In this document: one piece after another, positions 1 through 8,214 of the stretch
Position numbering within the stretch: position 1 is the first letter of the stretch
Layout: each line of letters opens with the position of its first letter
Notes under the pieces: model-generated
Told to the model about the DNA's origin: nothing
Databases searched by the model: none
Seen by the model: only the letters and a program-made list of their open reading frames with translations
Assembly: GCF_003050925.1 (NCBI RefSeq)
Contig: NZ_QAOV01000013.1
Location: forward strand, 124,001 to 188,000
Length of the DNA stretch: 64,000 nt
Direction: 5' to 3'
DNA from: Pseudomonas sp. GV085
GTDB taxonomy: Bacteria; Pseudomonadota; Gammaproteobacteria; Pseudomonadales; Pseudomonadaceae
Position numbers and translations under genes: made by a program

Positions 1-442
1 GCGCCAAGCGGCCACCGTGCGCACCGAATCCACCACCGTAGACGGGCTGTCCGATCAGTTCGTCATCGACGTCGGTCCTGAAGACGAGTTGATGTGGGCA
101 CGTGACGGCGTGCAGGAAAGCCAGATGCGCAAGCTCAAGATCGGACAGATTCCGTTCGAAGGCAGCCTCGACCTGCACGGCATGAGCGTGGAAAAGGCCC
201 GGGAAACCCTTTGGGCGTTCCTCGCCGAAGCCACCCGATTCGAAATCCGATGCGTACGCGTCACCCATGGCAAGGCGGTACGCCTGGATGGCAAGCGGCC
301 GATGATCAAAAGCCACGTCAATACCTGGCTGCGCCAGCATCCACAAGTGCTCGGTTTTACCTCCTGCCAGGCGAAACACGGCGGTGCGGGAGCCGTTTAT
401 GTGATGCTCAAACGCACCATGATGGAAGGTCGTGACGAGTAA
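1..442 (+). CDS. Smr-domain (MutS2-type) endonuclease-like protein, 5' truncated
   Basis: The reading frame is open to the left edge, so the N-terminus lies outside the window; about 146 codons are visible and end in TAA. The visible part is an Smr domain: it has the LDLHGMSVEKAR motif, then THGK and a C-terminal GGAGAVYVML strand. Smr domains are nucleic-acid binding and in several families nick DNA or cleave RNA. The small stand-alone proteters of proteobacteria (SmrA/SmrB type) have this size. The exact substrate cannot be read from the sequence. It lies 77 bp upstream of folE on the same strand. Confidence 0.88.
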   Translation, partial: RQAATVRTESTTVDGLSDQFVIDVGPEDELMWARDGVQESQMRKLKIGQIPFEGSLDLHGMSVEKARETLWAFLAEATRFEIRCVRVTHGKAVRLDGKRPMIKSHVNTWLRQHPQVLGFTSCQAKHGGAGAVYVMLKRTMMEGRDE

Positions 443-519
443 AGCTGACGCGCCACGCTTGCAGCGTCGTGTCCGCCACCGTACCCTTGCCCTTTGCGTA
501 AAATCCCACAGGTAGTTTC

Positions 520-1065
520 ATGTCCCTGGAACAGAATTACACCGCGATCCTTGGCCAACTGGGCGAGGACGTCTCCCGCGAGGGCCTGCTCGACACGCCC
601 AAGCGTGCCGCCAAAGCCATGCAGTACCTCTGCCGCGGCTATGAACAGACACTGGAAGAGGTCACCAACGGTGCCCTGTTCAGCTCCGACAACAGCGAAA
701 TGGTGCTGGTCAAGGACATCGAGCTGTACTCGTTGTGCGAACACCACCTGCTGCCGTTCATCGGCAAGGCTCACGTCGCCTACATCCCGAGTGGCAAGGT
801 CCTGGGCCTGTCGAAGGTGGCGCGGATCGTCGACATGTACGCCCGTCGCCTGCAGATCCAGGAAAACCTCAGCCGCCAGATCGCCGACGCGGTCCAGCAG
901 GTCACCGGCGCCCTGGGCGTTGCGGTGGTGATCGAGGCCAAGCACATGTGCATGATGATGCGCGGTGTGGAAAAGCAGAATTCGTCGATGATCACCTCGG
1001 TGATGCTCGGCGAGTTCCGCGAGAACGCAGCGACCCGCAGCGAATTCCTCAGCCTCATCAAGTAA
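520..1065 (+). CDS. folE: GTP cyclohydrolase I (type I, zinc-dependent)
   Basis: It converts GTP to 7,8-dihydroneopterin triphosphate, the first step of tetrahydrofolate/pterin synthesis, in the cytoplasm. The protein has 181 residues, normal for short bacterial FolE. The zinc ligands are visible as Cys73 and His76 in SLCEHHLLPF and Cys144 in KHMCMMMRG; the family motif GLSKVARIVDMYARR is at about 96-110. The ATG is preceded by an AGGTAG ribosome-binding site. A strong hairpin terminator follows at 1081-1108, so folE probably ends its transcription unit. Zinc-independent FolE2 is excluded by these motifs. Confidence 0.96.
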   Translation: MSLEQNYTAILGQLGEDVSREGLLDTPKRAAKAMQYLCRGYEQTLEEVTNGALFSSDNSEMVLVKDIELYSLCEHHLLPFIGKAHVAYIPSGKVLGLSKVARIVDMYARRLQIQENLSRQIADAVQQVTGALGVAVVIEAKHMCMMMRGVEKQNSSMITSVMLGEFRENAATRSEFLSLIK

Positions 1066-1080
1066 TTCGCGGCACGAAGA

Positions 1081-1108
1081 AAACCGGCATTCATCGCCGG
1101 TTTTTTTT
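1081..1108 (+). terminator. Rho-independent terminator of folE
   Basis: AAACCGGC and GCCGGTTT arms enclose a short loop and are followed by a run of T residues. It sits 15 bp after the folE stop codon. Confidence 0.85.
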
Positions 1109-1169
1109 CGTCCGCAGAAAATCAGGTAAGCTGCGCGCCCTTCTTCGTTTGCACCGTGAGGCTTTCAAC

Positions 1170-1541
1170 GTGTTCGTAAAAGCGCTTCGTGTCGGCCTTG
1201 GCCAACTGATCATCTTCATCGACTTCATTACTCGCCCAAGCAAGAAAAAGCGCCCCGCCGCCGCTCAGGCCCAGGTCGAATCCGCCGCCAAGGGTCTGAC
1301 CCTGTATCAATTCCACGCCTGCCCGTTCTGCGTGAAGACCCGCCGCACCCTGCGCCGCCTGAATGTGCCGGTGGCCCTTCGCGATGCGAAGAACAACGAA
1401 CAGGATCGCCAGACCTTGCTGGAGCAAGGCGGCAAGATCAAGGTGCCATGCCTGCGCATTGAAGAAAATGGCCAGATCACCTGGATGTACGAGTCCAAGG
1501 TGATCATTGATTATCTGGACAAGCGATTTGCTGCAGCCTGA
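1170..1541 (+). CDS. Membrane-anchored glutaredoxin
   Basis: Glutaredoxin-fold thiol oxidoreductase of 123 residues. A hydrophobic segment at about 6-20 followed by the basic RPSKKKR suggests an N-terminal membrane anchor with the domain facing the cytoplasm. The active site CPFC is at residues 51-54, and the VPCLRIEENG strand supplies the cis-proline of the fold. The GTG start at 1170 is chosen because it opens just before the hydrophobic anchor; the longer upstream frame only reads through the folE terminator. It is a monocistronic gene between that terminator and a REP pair. Confidence 0.9.
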   Translation: MFVKALRVGLGQLIIFIDFITRPSKKKRPAAAQAQVESAAKGLTLYQFHACPFCVKTRRTLRRLNVPVALRDAKNNEQDRQTLLEQGGKIKVPCLRIEENGQITWMYESKVIIDYLDKRFAAA

Positions 1542-1567
1542 TGTTTATGTGGTGATCTGACTGACGC

Positions 1568-1634
1568 CATCGCGAGCAGGCTAGCTCCTACAGGGGAACG
1601 CATCCCAATTGTAGGAGTGAGCCTGCTCGCGATG
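1568..1634. repeat. REP inverted pair (REPIN)
   Basis: Two imperfect copies of the GTAGGAGYGAGCYTGCTCGCGA repeat face each other across about 20 bp between the glutaredoxin and aminotransferase genes. One arm has lost bases (GGCTAGCTCC). Confidence 0.88.
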
Positions 1635-1670
1635 AGGCCGGCCCTCAGGACGCAAATCTCGGACAAAAAT

Positions 1671-1692
1671 AAACCGGCCCTTGCGCCGGTTT
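1671..1692 (-). terminator. Terminator of the aminotransferase gene, possibly bidirectional
   Basis: The AAACCGGC/GCCGGTTT stem has T-rich sequence on both sides. It lies just beyond the aminotransferase stop codon on the minus strand. Confidence 0.75.
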
Positions 1693-1700
1693 CTTTGTTT

Positions 1701-2867
1701 TCAGGCCGCTTGCGCCGCTTGCCCCTGTCGCACCACCGCCGCCAAACGCCTCAGCCCTTCATCCAGCCGCGCCGGATCAATGTGGCTGAAGTTCAACCGC
1801 AGATACCCCGGATGGTTATCCGGCTCAGGGAAAAACGGCTCGCCCGGCATGAACGCCACGTCATTGGCCAATGCGGCATCGAGCAAGGTGCGGGTGTCTT
1901 GCGGCTGCTTGAGTTTCAACCAGAAAAACAACCCGCCCTGCGGTACGTTCCAGTCCGCCAGATCCGAGAAGTGAGTTTCCAGCGCAACCTGAAACACATC
2001 CCGACGCCCCCGATAAAAATCACGCAACTCACTGCGGTGTTGCTGATATTTCTCGCTGCCGATCCATTGCAGTGCCTGCCATTGGCCGACCCGATTGGTG
2101 TGCAAGTCCGCCGATTGCTTGAGTTTCAACAGATGGGGAAACAGGTCCGGACTGGCAATCAAGTAACCAACGCGCAAACCCGGTAACAGGGTTTTCGACA
2201 CGGTGCCGGTGTAGATCCAGCTGGCCTTCTTCAAGCGACTGACGATCGGCGTGGCGCTGCCACCGTCGAAGGTCAGTTCGCGGTAAGGCTCGTCTTCAAT
2301 CAGGGTGACGCCAAATTCATCGAGCAACGCCGCCACCGCGTCACGCTTGGCTTCGCTGTAACGCACCGCCGATGGATTCTGGAAGGTCGGGATCAGGTAG
2401 ATGAAAGCCGGTCGGTGTTGTTCCAGGCAAACGCGTAGCTCCGTCAGGTTCGGCCCGTCAGCCTCCAGCGGCACGGTCAGGCAATCGGCGCCGAACAGCT
2501 GGAAAATCTGTAGCGCCGCCAGATAAGTCGGCGCTTCGAGCAGGATTTCGGTGCCCTTGTCGATGTACAGCTTGGCGGCGAGGTCGAGGGTCTGCTGTGA
2601 GCCGCTGACCACCAACACCTGGCTTGCCTCACATGGCACTCCCAACGCTCGCGCCTCGGCGGCCAACGCTTCACGCAACGCCGGCTCGCCTTCGCTCATG
2701 CCGTATTGGCCGATGGACACCGGCATCTCGCTCCACTCGACCTTCGGCAGCATGGCTTCGGCCGGAAGGCCGCCGGCAAACGACATCATCTGCGGACGCT
2801 GGGCCGCGGCGAGGATTTCACGGATCAAAGAACTTTTAAGGCGTGAGACACGTTCGGAAAAAGCCAT
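1701..2867 (-). CDS. PLP-dependent aminotransferase, class I/II (2-aminoadipate/LysN-like)
   Basis: Fold-type I aminotransferase of 388 residues. It has the substrate strand FAGGLPAEAMLP near the N-terminus, the VVSGSQQTLDL glycine/serine loop, the IEDEPYRELTF aspartate segment and the lysine Schiff-base motif TGTVSKTLLPGLRVGY. This arrangement matches the LysN/Aro8-like branch, which includes 2-aminoadipate and broad-specificity aminotransferases; the amino donor is not certain. The ATG at 2867 (MAFSERV) is preferred to an upstream TTG that would add 13 residues. It is transcribed away from a MarR-family regulator 82 bp upstream, which may control it. Confidence 0.9.
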   Translation of the reverse strand: MAFSERVSRLKSSLIREILAAAQRPQMMSFAGGLPAEAMLPKVEWSEMPVSIGQYGMSEGEPALREALAAEARALGVPCEASQVLVVSGSQQTLDLAAKLYIDKGTEILLEAPTYLAALQIFQLFGADCLTVPLEADGPNLTELRVCLEQHRPAFIYLIPTFQNPSAVRYSEAKRDAVAALLDEFGVTLIEDEPYRELTFDGGSATPIVSRLKKASWIYTGTVSKTLLPGLRVGYLIASPDLFPHLLKLKQSADLHTNRVGQWQALQWIGSEKYQQHRSELRDFYRGRRDVFQVALETHFSDLADWNVPQGGLFFWLKLKQPQDTRTLLDAALANDVAFMPGEPFFPEPDNHPGYLRLNFSHIDPARLDEGLRRLAAVVRQGQAAQAA

Positions 2868-2949
2868 GGGGATCACCGGTAGCGAGGCATGTTGAAAATG
2901 AGTCAAACTTGTTGACCGAAATTACGCCTCCTCGAACGGATACGTCAAT

Positions 2950-3393
2950 ATGCTTGACCTTAAAAACCCGCTTTCCCAGCAGCAAGCCATGGAAGCGTTT
3001 TTCTTCGGCTACCAGGCCTTCACCGCCAAGGCCGATGAAATGCTCGAACGTCGCGGCCTGAGTCGGGTGCATCAGCGCATCGTGTTTTTCATCGCCCGCT
3101 ATCCGAACCTGAGCGTCAAGGAGCTGTTGGCGTTGCTCGGCGTGAGCAAGCAGGCGCTGAACATGCCCTTGCGGCAATTGCTGGAGATGCATCTGGTCGA
3201 GAGCGTCGCGTCCGAGACTGACAAGCGCAAACGTCTGCTGGAGTTGACCGATGACGGCGCGCGGTTTGAACAGGCGCTGCGCCGTGAGCAGGTGAAATTG
3301 TTGGAGCGGGTGTTTGCCGAGGCTGGGGAGACGGCGGTGAATGGGTGGCTGACGGTGAATCTGGCGTTGGGGGAGAACCAACAAAAAATCTGA
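2950..3393 (+). CDS. MarR-family transcriptional regulator
   Basis: 147-residue winged-helix regulator. Residues about 30-100 form the MarR core: a recognition-helix region (LSVKELLALLGVSKQALNMPL) and the wing SETDKRKRLLELTDDG. MarR proteins are usually dimeric repressors released by small ligands. It is divergent from the aminotransferase, and the short shared intergenic region suggests it regulates that gene, itself or both. The ligand is unknown. Confidence 0.92.
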   Translation: MLDLKNPLSQQQAMEAFFFGYQAFTAKADEMLERRGLSRVHQRIVFFIARYPNLSVKELLALLGVSKQALNMPLRQLLEMHLVESVASETDKRKRLLELTDDGARFEQALRREQVKLLERVFAEAGETAVNGWLTVNLALGENQQKI

Positions 3394-3509
3394 CCGGCGT
3401 TTCTGCCGTAGGTCGGACGCGCAAGCCGACTTTCGAAGGCGTCCGAACAGACGATATATCCCCTTCTCCAAAAAAATCGTAAACAAAATCAAAAACATTA
3501 TTTGCATTC

Positions 3510-3521
3510 TTTGTATACAAA
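3510..3521. promoter_or_regulatory. Candidate operator TTTGTATACAAA upstream of the purine permease
   Basis: Perfect 12-bp palindrome at 3510-3521. It lies between a plausible -35 (TTGCAT, 3502-3507) and -10 (CATAAT, 3524-3529), so a bound protein would block the promoter of the permease. The TTGTATACAA core recurs upstream of puuE and, as TTGTACACAA, in the uraH-puuE gap. A degenerate copy (TCGTAAACAA) is at 3477-3486. GntR/FadR-subfamily regulators often use such sites; the regulator itself is not in the window. Confidence 0.6.
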
Positions 3522-3650
3522 AGCATAATCCACTTCGTGCGAGTTCCTGACCAACAGGTCAACAAATTTGCAAATGCCTCAAAGGGCCGCTGCCACCCCT
3601 CTCGGATCCGGCCCTGGAAATAACAATAAAACTCTTGAGGAGTATTCGCT

Positions 3651-5000
3651 GTGGAAAGCCGCAAATCCGAAGCATCGACGCTGGATCTCTCGCCGCCATT
3701 ACGCAATGGCTTGCTGGAACGTCTGTTCAAACTCAGCTTGCACGGCACCACGGTGAAGACCGAGCTGATTGCCGGTCTGACAACCTTCATCACCATGGCC
3801 TACATCATTTTCGTTAACCCCAACATCATGGCCGACGCCGGGATCGACCACGGTGCCGCGTTCGTCGCCACCTGCATCGCCGCGGCACTCGGTTGCCTGT
3901 TGATGGGCCTGTACGCCAACTGGCCGGTCGGCCTGGCGCCGGGCATGGGCCTGAACGCCTTCTTCACCTACACCGTGGTCGGCACCATGGGTTACAACTG
4001 GGAGACCGCCCTCGGTGCGGTGTTCGTTTCCGGTGTGCTGTTCATGATCCTGACCTTCTCGCGGATCCGCGAATGGTTGCTCAACAGCATCCCGGTCAGC
4101 CTGCGCTTCGCCATGGGCGCCGGCGTGGGGCTGTTCCTGGGGCTGATCGGTCTGAAAACCGCGGGTATCGTCGTCGATAGCCCGGCTACCCTGATCAAGC
4201 TCGGCTCCCTGCGCGAACCCGGCCCGCTGCTCGCCGCCGTGTGCTTCCTGATGATTGCCATCCTCAGCTACCACAAGGTGTTCGGCGCGATCCTCATCAG
4301 CATCATCACCGTGACCCTCGCCGGTTGGGGTCTTGGGCTGGTGCACTACGAGGGCATCATGTCGGCCCCGCCGAGCCTCTCCCCTACCTTTATGGCCATG
4401 AACGTCGCCGGCGTGTTCAACGTCAGCATGATCAGCGTGGTCCTGGCGTTCCTCTTCGTGCACATGTTCGACACCGCCGGCACACTGATGGGCGTTGCCC
4501 AGCGCGCCAACCTGGTGGGCGCTGACGGCAAGATCGAAAACCTCTCCCGCGCGATGAAAGCCGACAGTGCGTCCAGCGTATTCGGTGCAGTGGTCGGTGT
4601 TCCGCCGGTCACAAGCTATGTAGAAAGTGCTGCCGGCGTGGCCGCTGGTGGTCGGACTGGTCTTACCGCAGTCACCGTTGGTGTGCTATTTATAGCCGCA
4701 ATGTTTTTCGCACCACTGGCCGGCATGATTCCCGCCTATGCCACCGCTGGCGCACTGATTTATGTGGCAATGCTGATGATGGGCGGCATGGCCCACATCG
4801 AGTGGGACGAAGCGACCGACAGTATCCCGGCAATCGTCACCGCCATCATGATGCCGTTGACCTTCTCGGTCGCCGACGGTATCGCGCTGGGCTTCATCAC
4901 CTACGTGGCGCTGAAGGCCGGTACCGGCAAGTACAAGGAAATTTCCGTGAGTTTGTGGGTGCTCTGCGCGATCTTCATCGCCAAGTTCATCTTCCTGTAA
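3651..5000 (+). CDS. NCS2-type purine permease, AzgA/hypoxanthine-guanine subfamily
   Basis: 449-residue inner-membrane protein with about 12-14 hydrophobic segments, predicted to import purine bases (adenine, guanine, hypoxanthine) with protons. Family signatures include TELIAGLTTFITMAYIIFVNP near the N-terminus, the GMGLNAFFTYTVVG loop and the FDTAGTL and PPVTSYVESAAGVAAGGRTG motifs. It starts with GTG at 3651, preceded by a GAGGAG-type ribosome-binding site. It opens the purine region and probably shares control with the downstream ureide operon through the palindrome at 3510-3521. A terminator follows at 5027. Confidence 0.93.
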   Translation: MESRKSEASTLDLSPPLRNGLLERLFKLSLHGTTVKTELIAGLTTFITMAYIIFVNPNIMADAGIDHGAAFVATCIAAALGCLLMGLYANWPVGLAPGMGLNAFFTYTVVGTMGYNWETALGAVFVSGVLFMILTFSRIREWLLNSIPVSLRFAMGAGVGLFLGLIGLKTAGIVVDSPATLIKLGSLREPGPLLAAVCFLMIAILSYHKVFGAILISIITVTLAGWGLGLVHYEGIMSAPPSLSPTFMAMNVAGVFNVSMISVVLAFLFVHMFDTAGTLMGVAQRANLVGADGKIENLSRAMKADSASSVFGAVVGVPPVTSYVESAAGVAAGGRTGLTAVTVGVLFIAAMFFAPLAGMIPAYATAGALIYVAMLMMGGMAHIEWDEATDSIPAIVTAIMMPLTFSVADGIALGFITYVALKAGTGKYKEISVSLWVLCAIFIAKFIFL

Positions 5001-5026
5001 ACCTTACGCGGGACCCGCTTCAAAAC

Positions 5027-5054
5027 AGCCTCACCCCGTCGGGTGGGGCTTTTG
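5027..5054 (+). terminator. Rho-independent terminator after the purine permease
   Basis: AGCCTCACCC pairs with GGGTGGGGCT (one G-T wobble) and is followed by TTTT. It lies 27 bp after the stop codon. Confidence 0.82.
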
Positions 5055-5072
5055 TGCAAATGGAGGAAAGTG

Positions 5073-5699
5073 ATGAGTCTGGAAACCTGGCTGCTGTTCA
5101 GCGGCGCTGCGCTGGTAGTGATCCTGATCCCGGGGCCATTGTCGTTGTTGATGATCAGCAACAGCCTGAATTACGGCCTGCGCCGTTCTTACCCGGCGTT
5201 TCTCGGTGGCGTGATTGCCTCGATCTGCCTGCTGAGTGCCTCGGCATTGGGTCTGGGCGCCCTGCTGCTGGCGTCGGAACAGCTGTTCAGCGCCCTGAAA
5301 ATCGTCGGCGCGCTGTACCTGTTCTACCTCGCCTGGCAGAGCTGGCAGCAATCGCGCCAGCCTTCCCACGGCGCGCAAGTGCCACAAGCCGCGCCGGTGC
5401 CACGCTTTCGTGCACTGTTCGGGCGTGCGTTCATGTTGGGCGCGAGCAATCCGAAGGACATTCTGTTCTTCGCCGCTTTCCTGCCGCAGTTCCTGAGCGC
5501 CGAACAGCCGTTCCTGCCGCAGTTGCTGGTGATGATTGCGACCTGGACCGTGCTCGACCTGCTGTGCAAATTGGCCTACGGGCTCGGTGCCCATGGTGCG
5601 GCGCGGTATCTGCGCAGTGGCAAGGGCCAGAGCTGGTTCAACCGGATCAGTGCAGGGTTGTTTGGTGGGGCGGGAGCTGCTTCCCTGCTGAGCCGCTAA
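5073..5699 (+). CDS. LysE-family translocator (amino-acid or metabolite exporter)
   Basis: 208-residue RhtB/LysE-type inner-membrane exporter with six hydrophobic helices. It carries the family motif IPGPLSLLMISNSLNYGLRRS at residues about 17-38 and the GASNPKDILFFAAFLPQF segment in the middle. The ATG at 5073 is chosen for the GGAGGAAAG ribosome-binding site directly upstream. It stands between a terminator and a REP pair, so it is likely monocistronic. Its position inside the purine island does not prove a purine role, and the substrate is unknown. Confidence 0.9.
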   Translation: MSLETWLLFSGAALVVILIPGPLSLLMISNSLNYGLRRSYPAFLGGVIASICLLSASALGLGALLLASEQLFSALKIVGALYLFYLAWQSWQQSRQPSHGAQVPQAAPVPRFRALFGRAFMLGASNPKDILFFAAFLPQFLSAEQPFLPQLLVMIATWTVLDLLCKLAYGLGAHGAARYLRSGKGQSWFNRISAGLFGGAGAASLLSR

Positions 5700-5709
5700 G
5701 AGCTTCGCT

Positions 5710-5808
5710 GTAGGAGCGAGCTTGCTCGCGATGGACGTCAACGATAACGCGTGCAGTATGAATTATCGCGCTGTCTGGACCTCCATCGCGAGCAAGCTCG
5801 CTCCTACA
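5710..5808. repeat. REP inverted pair (REPIN)
   Basis: GTAGGAGCGAGCTTGCTCGC and its complement are separated by about 58 bp, between the LysE gene and the uraH terminator. Confidence 0.93.
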
Positions 5809-5815
5809 GAAGACG

Positions 5816-5841
5816 AAAAAAAGCCCGCAGTGTGAGCGGGC
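5816..5841 (-). terminator. Rho-independent terminator of uraH
   Basis: Read on the minus strand, GCCCGC pairs with GCGGGC and is followed by seven T residues. It lies about 60 bp beyond the uraH stop codon. Confidence 0.85.
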
Positions 5842-5900
5842 GAAAGACCAAAGAAGCTATATGCGCAGTCGCTTCCAGGGTGCGGCAGTTGCCTGGGGGA

Positions 5901-6254
5901 TCAGCTGCCGCGATAGGTGGAGTAGCTGTAAGGCGAAATCAGCAGTGGAACATGGTAGTGATCCTGCTCGGCAGAGATGCCAAAACGCAGCACCACGACA
6001 TCCAGAAAAGCAGGTTCCGGCAGCTTGACGCCACGGGCGCGGTAGTAATCGCCGGCATGAAACTGAACCTGATAGACCCCGGAGCGGTAGTCATCGCCTT
6101 GCAGCAGCGGTGCATCGACACGACCATCGCTGTTGGTTATCGCGCTGGCGACCAATTCCAGCTGCGCCCCTTCAACGCGGTACAACTCGACCTTGATCGA
6201 GCTGCCCGGGCAACCGTGTGCTGCGTCCAAAACGTGTGTAGTCAAACGTCCCAT
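5901..6254 (-). CDS. uraH: 5-hydroxyisourate hydrolase (transthyretin-like)
   Basis: It hydrolyses 5-hydroxyisourate, the product of urate oxidation, to OHCU in the cytoplasm. The 117-residue length is typical. Family signatures are the N-terminal THVLDAAHG, the central GRVDAPLL and the C-terminal tetrapeptide YRGS, which is diagnostic of HIU hydrolases versus vertebrate transthyretin. It is transcribed on the opposite strand to puuE and the rest of the ureide operon, from a 434-bp shared control region. Confidence 0.97.
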   Translation of the reverse strand: MGRLTTHVLDAAHGCPGSSIKVELYRVEGAQLELVASAITNSDGRVDAPLLQGDDYRSGVYQVQFHAGDYYRARGVKLPEPAFLDVVVLRFGISAEQDHYHVPLLISPYSYSTYRGS

Positions 6255-6688
6255 TGATTCTGCGCGCCTGCCTGCGTGGAGCAGTCAGACTTCGCGCCTC
6301 CCGAAGTCAGTTGAAAAGGAGACCGCACCGATTCGGAGCACGAAAAGCTGCGGCGAGCGACTAATTAAGACACTTCTCAAAAAAATTGTACACAATAAAA
6401 ACGACATTTTTCGCATGACTCCCGGCATCGGCATATTTTCCGTCGATTTCCCGCCAAACCGCACCACCTATGAGCCCTTCAATCAATAATTGACCAGTCA
6501 GGCAGATTTCTTGCAGGCTCACGCCAATAGCAGTAAAAGATGACAGTCGGTGAAAAATGCGAGAATTCAGGCTTACAAAGTGAATATAAAGTTGTATACA
6601 ATCAGCCCATCGCTGTGACGCCAGCCTGCCACCCTTTTTTCAGCTGCGTCACACCAACCGTCATCATCGAACAAGAAGGAAGCCTGCA
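6255..6688. promoter_or_regulatory. uraH-puuE divergent control region with two TTGTnnACAA operators
   Basis: 434 bp without a gene. It holds a palindrome ATTGT-AC-ACAAT at 6385-6396 and a TTGTATACAA site at 6592-6601. The second overlaps the -10 (TATACA, 6595-6600) of a likely puuE promoter whose -35 is TTACAA at 6573-6578, spacing 16. The sequence around 6373-6415 resembles the stretch before the purine permease at 3464-3510 (a TTCTC-A-run-operator-A-rich pattern), suggesting a common promoter origin. No small ORF here looks real. Confidence 0.6.
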
Positions 6689-7615
6689 GTGAGCGCTGAC
6701 TACCCACGCGACCTGGTCGGTTACGGCAGTAACCCTCCGCACCCACACTGGCCGGGCAATGCCCGCATTGCCTTGTCGTTTGTACTCAATTACGAAGAAG
6801 GCGGCGAGCGCAACATCCTGCACGGCGACAAAGAATCCGAGGCGTTCCTCTCGGAAATGGTTTCAGCCCAGCCGCTGCAAGGCGCGCGCAACATGAGCAT
6901 GGAATCCCTCTACGAGTATGGCAGCCGTGCCGGCGTGTGGCGGATCCTCAAGCTGTTCAAGGAATTCGACATTCCGCTGACCATCTTCGCCGTGGCCATG
7001 GCCGCCCAGCGTCACCCGGACGTGATCCGCGCCATGGTCGATGCCGGCCACGAGATCTGCAGCCACGGCTATCGCTGGATCGACTACCAGTACATGGACG
7101 AAGCCCAGGAACGCGAGCACATGCTCGAAGCGATCCGCATCCTCACCGAAATCACCGGTGAACGCCCACTGGGCTGGTACACCGGCCGCACCGGCCCGAA
7201 CACCCGTCGCCTGGTGATGGAAGAAGGTGGTTTCCTCTATGACTGCGACACCTACGACGACGACCTGCCCTACTGGGAACCGAACAACCCGACCGGCAAG
7301 CCGCACCTGGTGATCCCGTACACCCTGGACACCAACGACATGCGTTTTACCCAGGTCCAGGGTTTCAACAAGGGCGACGACTTCTTCGAATACCTGAAAG
7401 ACGCGTTCGATGTGCTCTACGCCGAAGGCGCCGAGGCACCGAAAATGCTCTCGATCGGCCTGCACTGTCGCCTGATCGGCCGTCCGGCGCGTCTGGCTTC
7501 GCTCAAGCGCTTTATCGAATACGCTAAAAGTCATGAACAGGTGTGGTTCAGCCGTCGCGTCGACATCGCGCGTCACTGGCAAGAAACCCACCCGTACACA
7601 GGGGCTGCCAAATGA
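6689..7615 (+). CDS. puuE: Allantoinase PuuE (NodB-like polysaccharide-deacetylase fold)
   Basis: It opens the allantoin ring to allantoate. The 308-residue protein belongs to the metal-independent PuuE family, not the amidohydrolase AllB. Typical segments are YPRDLVGYG at the start, LNYEEGGERNILHGD, GHEICSHGYRW and GWYTGRTGPNTRRLV. The start is GTG at 6689 after an AAGGAAG ribosome-binding site. The stop overlaps the uraD start (ATGA), so the two are translationally coupled. It is the first gene of the ureide operon. Confidence 0.96.
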   Translation: MSADYPRDLVGYGSNPPHPHWPGNARIALSFVLNYEEGGERNILHGDKESEAFLSEMVSAQPLQGARNMSMESLYEYGSRAGVWRILKLFKEFDIPLTIFAVAMAAQRHPDVIRAMVDAGHEICSHGYRWIDYQYMDEAQEREHMLEAIRILTEITGERPLGWYTGRTGPNTRRLVMEEGGFLYDCDTYDDDLPYWEPNNPTGKPHLVIPYTLDTNDMRFTQVQGFNKGDDFFEYLKDAFDVLYAEGAEAPKMLSIGLHCRLIGRPARLASLKRFIEYAKSHEQVWFSRRVDIARHWQETHPYTGAAK

Positions 7616-8127
7616 GCACCTTCCAGACCGTCAAACCCTCGACCCTGAGCCGCGACGCCTTCGTCGCCGCTTTCGCCGACATCTACGAACATTCGCCATG
7701 GGTGGCCGAAAAGGCCTTCGACCTGGGCCAGGACGCTTCGATCGACCAGATCGAAACCCTGCACCAGCGCATGAGCGACATTCTGTTGAGTGCTGATCAC
7801 ACAAGCCAACTGGCCCTGATCAACGCTCACCCGGACCTGGCCGGCAAAGCTGCCGTCCAGGGCCATCTGACCGCAGCCAGCACTGAAGAACAGTCTGGCG
7901 CGGGTATTCACCAATGCACGGCCGAAGAGTTCCAGCGCTTCACCGAGCTGAACGACGCCTACAAGGCCAAGTTCAAGTTTCCCTTCATCATGGCGGTAAA
8001 AGGCAGCAACCGGCATCAGATCCTCGCAGCGTTCGAAACGCGCATCCACAACCCAATTGACACCGAGTTCAAATGCGCGCTGGCGGAGATCAACAAGATC
8101 GCCCTGTTCCGCTTACTGACCCTATAG
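7612..8127 (+). CDS. uraD: OHCU decarboxylase
   Basis: It decarboxylates 2-oxo-4-hydroxy-4-carboxy-5-ureidoimidazoline to S-allantoin, the step after UraH. 171 residues, normal for the family. Signatures are LSRDAFVAAFADIYEHSPWVAE, the HPDLAGKAA motif containing the catalytic-site histidine, and a FPFIMAVKG strand near residue 125. The ATG at 7612 overlaps the puuE stop by four bases, which fixes the start; an in-frame upstream start would lie inside puuE. Confidence 0.96.
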   Translation: MSTFQTVKPSTLSRDAFVAAFADIYEHSPWVAEKAFDLGQDASIDQIETLHQRMSDILLSADHTSQLALINAHPDLAGKAAVQGHLTAASTEEQSGAGIHQCTAEEFQRFTELNDAYKAKFKFPFIMAVKGSNRHQILAAFETRIHNPIDTEFKCALAEINKIALFRLLTL

Positions 8128-8214
8128 CAAGCCTGGCCCGACGTTGATGAACGCAAAAAACGCTCCGGGCCTCGCAAGCATCCCAAGCCACTTATTTAAA
8201 GGCAGACAAGAAGA

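Noticed and set aside
735..1169. A longer start for the glutaredoxin reaching back into folE
   Set aside because: It would translate folE out of frame and pass through the folE terminator. The GTG at 1170 gives a normal anchored glutaredoxin.
3394..3509. Purine riboswitch upstream of the permease
   Set aside because: No conserved purine-aptamer core or loop pairs were found; the palindrome and promoter account for the region better.
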